From NCBI GenBank assembly GCA_963738445.1, contig CAVTWS010000004.1, forward strand, positions 186,001-250,000: a stretch of DNA of 64,000 nt, in the 5' to 3' direction. Origin of the DNA: CAVTWS01 sp963738445 (GTDB lineage: Bacteria; Actinomycetota; Acidimicrobiia; Acidimicrobiales; SHLQ01). The notes under the pieces are model-generated. The model searched no databases and was not told where the DNA came from. It saw only the letters and a list, made by a program, of their open reading frames with translations. Below are positions 27,319-35,500 of the stretch, one piece after another; position 1 is the first letter of the stretch, and the number at the start of each line of letters is the position of its first letter. The position numbers and the translations under genes were made by a program.

Positions 27319-27914
27319 CCGAACGCCGACGGGATCGTGTCTACGTCGACTCGAACGAGCTGTTCCCGTTCGCGGTCATGGACGTCCTCTTGGCGTTGGC
27401 CGAGGACCTCATCATCGACTTCGTCTGGTCCGAGGAACTCCTCGACGAGTGGGAACGCGTCATCGTGCGCGAGGGCAGGCGCAGCCCCGAGAGCGCCCGT
27501 TCGGTCACCTCAGCGGTCCGGGAACACTTCGCGTCGGGCCGTATCGATCCGGCCACCTACCGGAATGACGTCTCCCGCACGCCGGGGCCGGACCCCGACG
27601 ATCGCGTGCACGCAGCCGCCGCCATCGCCGGTCGGGCCACGGTCCTACTCACGAAGAACCGACGAGACTTCCCGGCCGATCATCTCCACGAACACGGCGT
27701 GGAGCTCAGCGACGCAGACGCCTACCTACGTTCGCTCCTTCGACACCGACCTTCCGACGTCACCGGGTGCGTGCGACGACTCTCCAGTGAGAAGCGGAAC
27801 CCGGCTCGCACTCCGTGCGACCTCGTCGACGGACTCCGGCGAGCCGGAGCAACCGGCTTCGCGGACCGACTCGGCACACGGCTCGGCTGTGGGAGCAACG
27901 TGGCGCCCAGCTAA
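27315..27914 (+). CDS. PIN-domain ribonuclease toxin
   Basis: A VapC-like toxin of 199 residues. Acidic active-site residues are visible in VYVDSNELFPF (first Asp), LLDEWERVI (Glu) and PDPDDRVHAAAAI (third Asp), the PIN_3-type arrangement; LLTKNRRDFP is the late strand. After residue 145 the tail RRLSSEKRNPARTP has no family signal and may be extra sequence acquired up to the element end. It cuts RNA when not bound by the antitoxin. A decayed fragment of a similar PIN gene lies at 35256-35345. Confidence 0.82.
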   Translation: MTERRRDRVYVDSNELFPFAVMDVLLALAEDLIIDFVWSEELLDEWERVIVREGRRSPESARSVTSAVREHFASGRIDPATYRNDVSRTPGPDPDDRVHAAAAIAGRATVLLTKNRRDFPADHLHEHGVELSDADAYLRSLLRHRPSDVTGCVRRLSSEKRNPARTPCDLVDGLRRAGATGFADRLGTRLGCGSNVAPS

Positions 27915-28056
27915 CCACGCGCCAACCAACTTCCCCGCACGGAGCCGGATCAAGCCGCACACGTCCGGACAACCGATCAGCGAAAGCCCTGGTACGGTCG
28001 GACGAAACCACCTCGGTGAGGACGGATCGTCTCCCGACGACACGACCGAACCGGAG

Positions 28057-28101
28057 CTACGGATCAGAAGGTTGGGGGTTCGAGTCCCTCCGAGCGCGCT
28101 G
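28057..28101 (+). repeat. att copy 2, 45-base repeat of the tRNA-Arg 3' half
   Basis: Identical to 20827-20871 over 45 bases. It marks the right end of element 1 and the left end of element 2. The integrase of element 2 starts 92 bases further on. Confidence 0.92.
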
Positions 28102-28145
28102 AGTGTTTCCCCTGGTCACAGCCTCGCGAGGGGCATCGAGGCCCT

Positions 28146-28184
28146 GTAGGGATGGCCAACCATCCCTACATTCATCCCTACATT
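28146..28184 (+). promoter_or_regulatory. Cluster of CATCCCTAC half-sites before integrase 2
   Basis: GTAGGGATGG, CCAA, CCATCCCTAC is a perfect 10-base inverted repeat (28146-28169). CATCCCTACATT is then repeated directly (28161-28172 and 28173-28184). Three copies of one half-site, between the att core and the integrase start at 28193, suggest integrase arm sites or an operator. Confidence 0.6.
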
Positions 28185-28192
28185 TGGTCGCC

Positions 28193-29434
28193 ATGGGACA
28201 CCAGCGAGGCAGGGGAACAATCCGCGAGCGCCGACCGGGTGTGTGGGAGATCCGCGTCGCGGCCGGGACCGACCCGGTGACGGGCCGGACGATCCAACGC
28301 TCAGTCACGTTCCACGGCACCGAGGCCGACGCACGCACCTACTCCGCCGATCTCGCCGCCGATGCCACGACTCGCCGCGCGATCACTGCACCGGCTCCGC
28401 TGATCACCGTCGCCGCGGTCTTGAACCGCTGGCTCGACGCCGACCAGCCATGGAAGCCGTCGACCTACGTCGGCTACCGATCCAACGCCGGGTTCCTGCA
28501 GCGCGACCCGCTCGGCTCGGTTCGTGTCGCCACGCTAGACCCCCGCATGATGTGAACGGCCTTCGCGAGATGGGAAGCCAGCGAGGCGACATCGAGCGTG
28601 ATCGCCGGCCGGTTCCGGGTGCTCCGGTCGGCGATCGGGTGGGCGTACGACGAGCGCATCATCGACCACCATCCGATCCGGAACATGCGGGGACCAGCGC
28701 GGCCCGAGCCACGCCGACCAATCACCCACGACGACCTGACCGCGCTCCTACGCACCGCCGAGCAGCAGCTACTCGAAGCCCTCGCCAACGACACCGGAAC
28801 CGGCCGGACCCATCACCGACGACACATGGCCGAACAGGACCTGCTCCTGGTCCGCCTCGCCGCCGACACCGGCGCCCGGCGAGGCGAGCTCACCGCCCTC
28901 CAGTTCAGCGACCTCGACGGCCGCGTCCTGCACATCGCCCGCGCCATGTCCGACCGCATGCTCACGACACCGAAGTCAGGGCACGGCCGTCACCTCACCC
29001 TCGGATCGTCCACCGCCAACCTGCTGGCACGACTTCATCTCGACTGGCAGCAGCACGTGGGCCCAGCGCTGGGTCCGTGGGTGTTCAGCGCGAGCGCCGA
29101 CCATGCCAGACCGATGACGGCCAGCGGGCTCGGCCACCGGTTCGCGAAGCTCGCTGATGCGGCGGGAGCACCGTCAGCGTCGCTTCATCGACTCCGACAC
29201 AACTTGGCCACCTTCCTCGTCGCACGGGGCGAGATCCTCCAAGCCCAGGCCAGGCTCGGACACGCAGACCCGTCCACGACATTGCGCGAGTACGCCTACG
29301 CGATCCCGCTCCAGGACCAGGACGTCGCGGACGCCATCGATAACCACCTCACCTGGGTCGAACGAGACACGGATGTCAACACCCACGCGCCGGAGACCGG
29401 TCGTAGGCGAGGAGCGGGACGCACCTCAGGTTGA
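28193..29434 (+). pseudogene. Tyrosine integrase of element 2, with an in-frame stop
   Basis: A site-specific recombinase of about 413 residues that would be complete apart from a TGA at 28553-28555. The frame is the same on both sides. The N-terminal arm-binding part is RGRGTIRERRPGVWEIRVA. The catalytic part has TGARRGELTALQFSDLDG (Arg), LHRLRHNLATFL (HxxR) and TTLREYAYAIP (Tyr). It aligns closely with integrase 3 at 33011. Unlike the extra-base errors elsewhere, this is a substitution-type lesion, so real inactivation is plausible. ATG 28193 starts 92 bases from att copy 2. Confidence 0.85.
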
Positions 29435-29453
29435 TCGCGGAGCCGCGGTCTCT

Positions 29454-30419
29454 TCATACGGCGGCGGCGAGCACGGTGCGAGCGTCGACGGAGATCAGGT
29501 TGACGTCGTAGCGGTCCGCCAGTTCGTTGGCTGAGGGATACGACGTGTCGTAGGCGATGACCAGTGATCGGACGGTCGGGCTGAGCAGCCCGTAGCCACC
29601 CTCGACTTCGGCGAGGCTGCGGTACTTGATGGCCTGATGGATGCCCGTGCAGATATTTTCCTCGCCGGCGATCTCGATCTCGACCACTGTCCGCTCGGGT
29701 TCGTGGTTCTGGAACATGACATCGACCCGGTCGCCGGTACGGAACCGGTGCTCGACGAGGGCGAGGGCGGCGGCGCTCATCCCGAAGCTCTCGCCGTGAC
29801 TCGCGACGTAGAGCTTGAGTTGTCGATGCGCGGATGATTCCCCGCCAGGGCCGAAGACGCCGACTCGCTGGGAGACGAGCGGTGCTTCGGCGAGTGTCTG
29901 GGCGTTGTCGAGCTCGAAGACCCGGTTGGGTCGTGGTGTCGAGCCCACTGGTTCGTCGCCCCACCGGAAGTAGCCGATCCGCTGGTCCTCGCTCAGGATC
30001 CGTAGGTCCGCTCGCCAGCTGCCATGGTCGCGGTGATCGCGACCAAGAGGAGCGTCGAAGTCCAGGACCCCGTCGCGGACTTGGAGGTAGTCGCAGATCA
30101 GGTAGTGCTCACTGGCGAGGTTGGTTCGGCGCGGGATGGCGAAGACGTACCAGTGGAACGGGTGACGGTTGATCATCGGCGGATCGAAGCCGCCGGCGAA
30201 CCACGACAGGTTGATCGGCACGTACCAGCCGTCGAAGTGGTGGATCGCCCGGGCGACCCGACCCTGGAGTACGAACTTGCCGGCGTCGCCGTCGGGCGAC
30301 CCCTGGTCGAGAGTGATCGCCAAGGGCAGCCCGCGAGAGTCGCTGACGATCAGGTCGACCGCGAGCCGTTTCGCGTCGACGACCTTCACGGTCGACACAG
30401 TAGTCATCCGGACTGTCAT
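29454..30419 (-). CDS. PD-(D/E)XK-like nuclease candidate
   Basis: A 321-residue protein with no name I can give. The C-terminal 130 residues look like a restriction-endonuclease fold: SSAHRQLKLYV helix, GDRVDVMFQNHE (acidic residue), TVVEIEIAGEEN (ExE) and HQAIKYRSLAEV (Q-x-x-K-Y helix). The N-terminal part is beta-rich with many aromatic residues (FHWYVFAIP, HYLICDYLQV). ATG 30404 is an alternative start. It is divergent from a VapBC45-like pair and lies in a mobile element, so a defence or restriction role is reasonable but unproven. No methyltransferase is nearby. Confidence 0.6.
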   Translation of the reverse strand: MTVRMTTVSTVKVVDAKRLAVDLIVSDSRGLPLAITLDQGSPDGDAGKFVLQGRVARAIHHFDGWYVPINLSWFAGGFDPPMINRHPFHWYVFAIPRRTNLASEHYLICDYLQVRDGVLDFDAPLGRDHRDHGSWRADLRILSEDQRIGYFRWGDEPVGSTPRPNRVFELDNAQTLAEAPLVSQRVGVFGPGGESSAHRQLKLYVASHGESFGMSAAALALVEHRFRTGDRVDVMFQNHEPERTVVEIEIAGEENICTGIHQAIKYRSLAEVEGGYGLLSPTVRSLVIAYDTSYPSANELADRYDVNLISVDARTVLAAAV

Positions 30420-30462
30420 ACCCGCTGTGGTTCAATGAGGAGACGAGACCAGAAGGTGTGAC

Positions 30463-31182
30463 GTGACCGCGTTCGATCGACTCCGGTTCGAGACGCCGCT
30501 GTACACAGCGGCCGAGGCCGCGCGCATCGTTGGCGTTCCCGCGACGACCCTCCAGTCCTGGGCGAAGGGCTACGTGCGGCGCTTCGACACCCGCACGGTG
30601 ACCGGTGACCCAGTCATCTCGGCGTTCCACCCCGGACGGGCCGGCGGCCCGACCATCCCTTTCGTGGGCCTCGCCGAAGCGCTGGTGCTCGCGGCGATGC
30701 GGCGCAGCCATGTCCCGATGCAGCGCATCCGGCCTGCGTTGGCGGCCCTTCAAGGTGAGATCGGCGTCGAGCATGCGCTGGCGTCACGCCGGCTCTACAC
30801 CGACGGAGCAGAAGTTCTCTACGACTTCGGCGAACGTCGGCGAGAGAGCTCCGAAGGACAGTCGGCATTGGAGCTCGTCGTCGTTCGCAATGGCCAGCGG
30901 GTGTTCGTGCCGGTCATCGAGTCGTACCTTCGCCGCATCGAGTACGGGCCCGACGGGTACGCCGCGTTGATCCACCTCCCCGTGTACGACCATGCCGAGG
31001 TCGTCGCCGACCCGACCCGATCGTTCGGCGCGCCGATCTTCGAGCACGGCGGTGCCCGAGTGGACGATGTGCTCCACCGATTCTGGGCAGGCGACTCGCT
31101 CGACGAACTGGCGGCCGAGTTCCGGGTGCCGGCCGACCAGCTCGAGGACGTCGTCCGTGTCGCATCCAAACGGGCTGCCTGA
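30463..31182 (+). CDS. VapB45-like antitoxin with DUF433
   Basis: A 239-residue protein. The N-terminal helix-turn-helix is LYTAAEAARIVGVPATTLQS; the middle has IPFVGLAEALVLAAMRRSHV; the C-terminal DUF433 part is VDDVLHRFWAGDSLDELAAEF with VPADQLEDVVR. This order matches the antitoxin partners of VapC45/DUF5615-type PIN-like toxins. It overlaps the toxin gene by 26 bases. GTG 30463 follows AGAAGGTG. It should repress the operon and block the toxin. Confidence 0.8.
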   Translation: MTAFDRLRFETPLYTAAEAARIVGVPATTLQSWAKGYVRRFDTRTVTGDPVISAFHPGRAGGPTIPFVGLAEALVLAAMRRSHVPMQRIRPALAALQGEIGVEHALASRRLYTDGAEVLYDFGERRRESSEGQSALELVVVRNGQRVFVPVIESYLRRIEYGPDGYAALIHLPVYDHAEVVADPTRSFGAPIFEHGGARVDDVLHRFWAGDSLDELAAEFRVPADQLEDVVRVASKRAA

Positions 31183-31561
31183 CCTCTTCCTCGACCGGAG
31201 CCTGGGCGGCATCTTGGTCCCGGCGGCGCTGCGCGTGGCCGGCCTCTGGCTCGTCACGCTCTCCGAGCACTACGGCATCCCTGCCGACGAGAGGGTGTCC
31301 GACGAGGAGTGGCTGGAGCTGGCCGGCACCAATGAGTGGGTTGTGTTCATGAAGGACGCCCGCATCCGCGTCAACACCGCTGAGCGCGAGGCCGTCGAGC
31401 GGCACCACGTCCGCTGCTTCTGCCTCTCGAACCAGAACCTCAACGGCGCCGCCATGGCGCAGCGGTTCCTCGACAATTTCGACGCCATCAACGACGCATG
31501 CGCCGCCGACGGTCCCTTCATCTACGCTGTCCATCAGACCCGGATTGAGCGACTCCTATAA
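31157..31561 (+). CDS. VapC45-like PIN toxin
   Basis: A 134-residue PIN-like protein. The motif LFLDRSLGGILVPAALRVAGL at the N-terminus holds the first active-site Asp; ERVSDEEWLELAG and WVVFMKDARIR hold the next acidic residues. This is the pattern of VapC45-type toxins, small RNA-cutting enzymes. GTG 31157 lies within the antitoxin gene, giving a 26-base overlap and coupled translation. The function is inferred from motif and pairing. Confidence 0.8.
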   Translation: MSHPNGLPDLFLDRSLGGILVPAALRVAGLWLVTLSEHYGIPADERVSDEEWLELAGTNEWVVFMKDARIRVNTAEREAVERHHVRCFCLSNQNLNGAAMAQRFLDNFDAINDACAADGPFIYAVHQTRIERLL

Positions 31562-31609
31562 GAAGCGTGCCGGTCGGTACAGCACCCAGTGGCATCCGTC
31601 CAGCGACTG

Positions 31610-32991
31610 GTGCGCCGCCGTCCCGGCTGTGAGCTTGGCGTACGTTGGCGGGCGAGGAAAGCTGATCCTCTCAACTCGCGGGACTTGTTCGGCAAGCAGG
31701 TGACCTACGTCATCCCGCCTTTTCAGCGGCCGTACGTCTGGAACAAGGACGACCAGTGGGAGCCGCTGTGGGACGACGTGCAGGGAGCGGCCGAGAGTTA
31801 CCTCGAGGCGCTCGCCGCCCAGGACGAGACGGATCCCGACGCGGCTGCTGCAGCGGCGGAGCAGCAGGCGGCCGACATTTCTTGGGCGCCGTTGTCCTGA
31901 AGCGCCTGGACACCAGTTCGAAGGAAATCGAGGCACGGGAGGTCATCGATGGTCAGCAGCGCATCACCACATTGCAGCTCCTGATCGACGCTGCTCAAGA
32001 GGTGGCGGAGGGGCAGGGATGGGAGGATCCCGCCTACAACCTCCGGCACCTCGTTCGCAATGACGAGCACTTTGCTCGCAAGAACCCGGAACGAGTCTTC
32101 AAGGTCTGGCCGACCCTGCAGGATCGCGCGCCGTTCGAGGCCGCCATGACCAACGGGACTTCGACGTCAGCGTTCGACGGCAGCGCGATCGTGCAGTGCC
32201 ACGCCTACTTCAAGCTGCGCGTCAGTGACTGGGTGGCCCAGGCCGAGCCGTCTCAGCGCCTTGCCCGCGTACAGGCCCTGGAATTCGCGCTGGTAGGCCT
32301 TCTCGAGCTGGTGGTGATCGACCTCGGGGCCGGCGACGATGCCTTCGTCATCTTCGAGACCCTCAACGCCCGGGGCACACCACTTCGACCTTCCGACCTG
32401 GTCAAGAACGACCTCATCCAGCAAGCGACGATTCCGGGTATGGACCCCGAGACGGTGAGCCGTACCTATTGGAGCCAGTTCGAAGACCCATGGTGGCAGA
32501 GCGAGATCCGCCAAGGCCGTCTCCGGCGCCCACGAGTCGACACCTTCCTCGACTACTGGCTCGAAGCACGGTCGGGCGATGAGGTCCAGAGCTGGGAAGT
32601 CTTCCCGACCTTCCAGCGGCTCGTCGAAGCAGCACAACCCAGCGTGGCCGACCTGGCGGAGTCGATGAAGGAGGCCGCAGCGGTGTACCGCGAGATCGAG
32701 GAGATGAATCGGTACAGCCGAGACGGCACCTTCCTGTATCGCTGGGACGTCCTCGACGCCCGCGTCCTTACGCCGCTGCTCCTCTGGGTGTTCTCCCTCC
32801 ACCCGAACACGCTCACCCCCGAGCGCCGCACGCGGCTCCTCGTCGGTCTTGAGAGCTTCCTTGTCAGGCGAGCCATCGGGCGGCAGACCACGAAGCAGTA
32901 CAACCGGCTCTTCCTCGACGCCCTGCAGTTCAAGGGCACCATCGGTCACCAGAGGTCACGATCGGAGACAACCCGAAAGGGCACCAAATCC
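31610..32991 (+). pseudogene. DUF262 protein, 3' end cut at att copy 3
   Basis: The N-terminal domain of a DUF262 (GmrS/ParB-like) protein, a family common in type IV restriction and other defence systems. Recognisable are LNSRDLFGKQVTYVIPPFQRPYVW, the nucleotide-related EVIDGQQRITTLQLLIDA, and VIFETLNARGTPLRPSDLVKN. One base is missing near 31876. The expected C-terminal DUF1524-type nuclease half is absent: after QYNRLFLDAL the sequence meets att copy 3 and continues in frame into an integrase. The start is uncertain (GTG 31610 or another). The gene was cut by recombination and is no longer a normal DUF262 protein. Confidence 0.8.
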
Positions 32992-33010
32992 CTACGGATC
33001 AGAAGGTTGG
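32992..33010 (+). repeat. att copy 3, 19-base core
   Basis: CTACGGATCAGAAGGTTGG matches the anticodon-loop part of both longer att copies exactly, then diverges. It lies at the joint between the truncated DUF262 gene and integrase 3. Confidence 0.85.
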
Positions 33011-34139
33011 CGGTCAGCGGCCGTAGCGTGCAACGTTCGTTCACCGTGCACGGCGACCACGAGCTCGCTGAACAGCGTCGCCGCGAGCTGGCAGACCGCT
33101 TCGGTCTGGATCGTCGCGCGTTGTACTGCGAAGGCGCACGGTGGACCGTCGCTGAGCTGCTCGATCGGTTCATCGCGGCCGAGCACCCGTGGCGGCCAGC
33201 GACACGCTCGTCACATGCCTCGGTTGCGCGGTTCCTGGTATCGGACCCACTGGGCCGGGTCGGGGTGGCGATGCTCGCACCGGTTGAAGTCGAGCGAGCG
33301 GTGTGTCGCTGGCGGGCCGCCGGCGGTTCGTCGGCGCTGGTGTGGGGCCGGTGGGCGGTCCTGCACTCGGCGTTGTCATGGGCAGCGGCCCAGGGGTACA
33401 TCCGTGCCAACCCGATACGAGGGATGCGAGCGCCGAGCCGCCCGGCGCCGCGCACGCACCTCCTGCCGAGCGAGGTCGCAGCGCTGTTGACGACGGCGGC
33501 TGACCAGGTCCGCGCCGCCGAGAAAGCCCTGGACGCTGACCCGGACAACGGCGCACGCTGCGAGGCCCTATTCGTAGCCGAGCAGAACCTCGTGCTCGTT
33601 CGTCTCGCTGCCGACTCGGGTGCCCGCCGAGGCGAGCTGGCCGTGCTGCGGCTCAGCGACCTGAACGGTCGCGTTTTGACGATCGAACGCAACCTCTCGC
33701 TCGAGGTTCTGGGGCCGACCAAGACCGGTCAGTCACGGCGGATGACGCTCGGCGCCACGACCACCACCATGATCCGCGACCACTTCGAACGCTGGGAGGG
33801 CCGCGTCGGCGCTGACGCCGTGAAAGGCGACTGGATCTTCGCCCCGGACTGCCGACGCCTCACCAACGCCCGGGCCGATCTGCTGTCGCACCGGTTCGTT
33901 CGCCTGCGCGAGGCCGCCGGTGTTCCGCACGCCGCGTTGCACCGGTTCCGCCACACCGTCGCTACCTCCCTCGTCGAGGACGGCAAGATCCTCAAGGCGC
34001 AGTCACGGCTCGGTCACCGCGATCCATCCACCACGTTGCGGCACTACGCCCACACGCGACACCCCTCGACGACCTCGATATCGCCGACGGCATCGACGAA
34101 CGTCTGAACGGGTGTATGGCCGTCACCAACAACGCGTGA
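33011..34139 (+). pseudogene. Tyrosine integrase of element 3, 5' truncated
   Basis: A recombinase of the same subfamily as integrase 2, lacking about 25 N-terminal residues and its own start. Its frame is continuous with the DUF262 gene across att copy 3, so the given sequence encodes a 783-residue fusion frame (31756-34107). Catalytic residues persist: SGARRGELAVLRLSDLNG, LHRFRHTVATSLV and TTLRHYAHT. Near 34056 a base is missing; restoring it gives TPLDDLDIADGIDERL and a stop at 34137-34139, as in integrase 2. It is not expected to be expressed on its own. Confidence 0.8.
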
Positions 34140-34269
34140 CGGACTCATTCGGACGATCGCTCAAGGACACGCGCGAGGAGGTAGGCACGGCTGAGCAATG
34201 GTTCAGTGGCTGAACCGACTCCGATGTCGCCGATGCTACCCATCGAGCCGAAGTAACCAAGAAAGCGCT

Positions 34270-34440
34270 TCAGTCCGCGCCGTCGTGGCGCCGCAGTAGC
34301 AGGAGGTCCCGTTCGAGTTCGGGCACCCAGAAGGTTGGACCCTGGTCCCGGGACATGTCCAGCAGACGCGGAAGTACCTCGAGCAGCTCTTCGAGCACTG
34401 CTTCGAACTCGTCGTCGTAGACCCGAGTCGTCAGATCCAT
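34270..34440 (-). CDS. Short hypothetical protein, 56 residues
   Basis: A minus-strand frame starting MDLTTRVYDDEFEAVLEELL and ending RRHDGAD. It is acidic and amphipathic, with a helix rich in Leu and Glu, unlike the Arg-rich shadow frames around it. No good ribosome site is visible. It may be a small antitoxin or remnant; function unknown. The rest of the 34140-34525 stretch shows no gene. Confidence 0.4.
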   Translation of the reverse strand: MDLTTRVYDDEFEAVLEELLEVLPRLLDMSRDQGPTFWVPELERDLLLLRRHDGAD

Positions 34441-34525
34441 GACACCCAGTTTGGGCTACCCCAGGTTGGTCCCGCGCCTGACCGGCCCTTGAGGCGTTGT
34501 GGTTTCGGTCGAGGATCGCGCCACA

Positions 34526-34711
34526 ATGGACGTTGTGGACCGAGAGTTGCGCGACTGGCTCAGGAGCCTCAGCACCGACACGCTCACGGCCGAACGGCCA
34601 CGTGATCTGAGCGAGGACGGCGCCGACTATCTGGAGCGAATCGCGACAGACGGCACGCTTCGCGCCGCATTGGCCGAGATCGCAGCCACCGATCCCGACC
34701 TCGCCGACTGA
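34526..34711 (+). CDS. Small acidic protein, possible antitoxin
   Basis: A 61-residue acidic protein (RELRDWLRSL, then DLSEDGADYLERIATD and AEIAATDPDLAD). It lies 12 bases before a larger gene with a PIN-like feel, the usual layout of a toxin-antitoxin pair. The start could also be GTG 34535, which has CACAAT 7 bases upstream. No DNA-binding motif is obvious. Assignment as antitoxin is by position only. Confidence 0.5.
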   Translation: MDVVDRELRDWLRSLSTDTLTAERPRDLSEDGADYLERIATDGTLRAALAEIAATDPDLAD

Positions 34712-34723
34712 CGGACAGCTGTC

Positions 34724-35167
34724 GTGATCCTCGTCGACGAACCGCTCGCGCTGCTCGCGCTCGCACGACGACCCGCCAGCGAACTGCGCGACGAGCCCCT
34801 CGCCATCACTTACAGCCGCGCCTACCGACTCACTCGGGCGCTCCTTGATCCCGGACCCGGCCGCCTCGCCCTGCGGGGTCGGTTCAGCCGCATCGTCGCC
34901 ACCCTCAGCCCGCAAGACCAAGCCGCCCTGCACGATCGGCTCGCCCACCCCGATCCCGGCATCCTGACCATCGTTGACCCACGGCCAACCATTCGAACCT
35001 CGGGTTCGATCCAGAACACGTACGCCGTGTCCCTGCTCCAGGCCGAGACGCTTGCCGCTGCCGTGGTCAACGACTGGCGCATCGTGTTCTCCAGCGACGA
35101 CAGCAGCTCCGAACCGTTCCGCCGAGCGATCACCGAGCTCGGCCTCACCCTCACCGTGCTCGGCTGA
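34724..35167 (+). CDS. Possible PIN-like toxin
   Basis: A 147-residue protein of unrecognised family. It starts MILVDEPLALLALARR, an Asp-containing strand like the first PIN strand, and ends VVNDWRIVFSSDDSSSEPF with several acidic residues and ITELGLTLTVLG, reminiscent of the last PIN strands. It follows a small acidic gene by 12 bases. A second partial copy of its 3' third lies at 35363-35495. This could be a new small toxin-antitoxin type; activity is not shown. Confidence 0.5.
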   Translation: MILVDEPLALLALARRPASELRDEPLAITYSRAYRLTRALLDPGPGRLALRGRFSRIVATLSPQDQAALHDRLAHPDPGILTIVDPRPTIRTSGSIQNTYAVSLLQAETLAAAVVNDWRIVFSSDDSSSEPFRRAITELGLTLTVLG

Positions 35168-35255
35168 CGCCAGCGCCGTGAGAACCAAACCGGGGGCAAT
35201 ACCGGTCGACGGCGGGTACCCGCGGTCACCCCGCTCAACGCATCCACCCCGGTCA

Positions 35256-35495
35256 AGGGCGCTGCGGCGATCGGTGGCCAGGCGACGGTCGTGCTCACGA
35301 AGAACCGGCGGGACTTCCCGGTCCAGGCGCGGTTGCACGATCGGCTCGCACGCCCTTGATCCCTCCTCCAAGCCGAGACCCTCGCTGCCGCTGTGGTCAA
35401 ACGACTGGCGCATCGTGTTCTCGAGCGACGACAGCAGCTCCGAGCCGTTCCGACGAGCGATCGGCGAACTCGGTCTCACCCTCACAGTGCTCAGC
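35256..35495 (+). pseudogene. Decayed mosaic of toxin gene fragments
   Basis: Two fragments lie in tandem. At 35256-35345 a piece encodes GGQATVVLTKNRRDFP, close to ATVLLTKNRRDFP of the PIN toxin at 27315, joined to LHDRLARP, close to LHDRLAHP of the toxin at 34724, and then a stop. At 35363-35495 a second piece repeats the 3' third of the 34724 gene (LQAETLAAAVV, then SSDDSSSEPFRRAI) with one extra base. Both point to repeated toxin-gene turnover at the island edge. The rest of 35168-35255 holds nothing recognisable. Confidence 0.65.
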
Positions 35496-35500
35496 CCCGG

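Larger units (their letters stand above)
20827..28056 (+). mobile_element. Integrative element 1 at tRNA-Arg
   Basis: A 7,230-base unit from att copy 1 up to att copy 2. It starts with an integrase and an excisionase-like gene and carries a hypothetical protein, a two-component system, a small membrane protein and a PIN toxin-antitoxin pair. No replication, conjugation or phage structural genes are seen, so it is a small integrative island that depends on its integrase or on helpers for movement. Confidence 0.85.
28057..32991 (+). mobile_element. Integrative element 2
   Basis: A 4.9-kb unit from att copy 2 to att copy 3. It opens with an integrase of a different subfamily from element 1, then carries a nuclease-like gene, a VapBC45-like pair and a DUF262 gene that is cut exactly at att copy 3. 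The cargo looks like defence and stability functions. Confidence 0.8.
32992..35495 (+). mobile_element. Element 3, eroded remnant
   Basis: About 2.5 kb that begins with att copy 3 and a 5'-truncated integrase, then holds a short minus-strand frame, a toxin-antitoxin-like pair and decayed fragments of toxin genes. No right-hand att copy was found; an 11-base partial match at 34328 is not convincing. The right limit is set where the decayed toxin copies end, just before the M15 peptidase gene. Confidence 0.6.

Noticed and set aside
34328..34338. CAGAAGGTTGG as a fourth att copy closing element 3
   Set aside because: Only 11 bases match and they lie within a short coding frame; the full 19-base core is not present.
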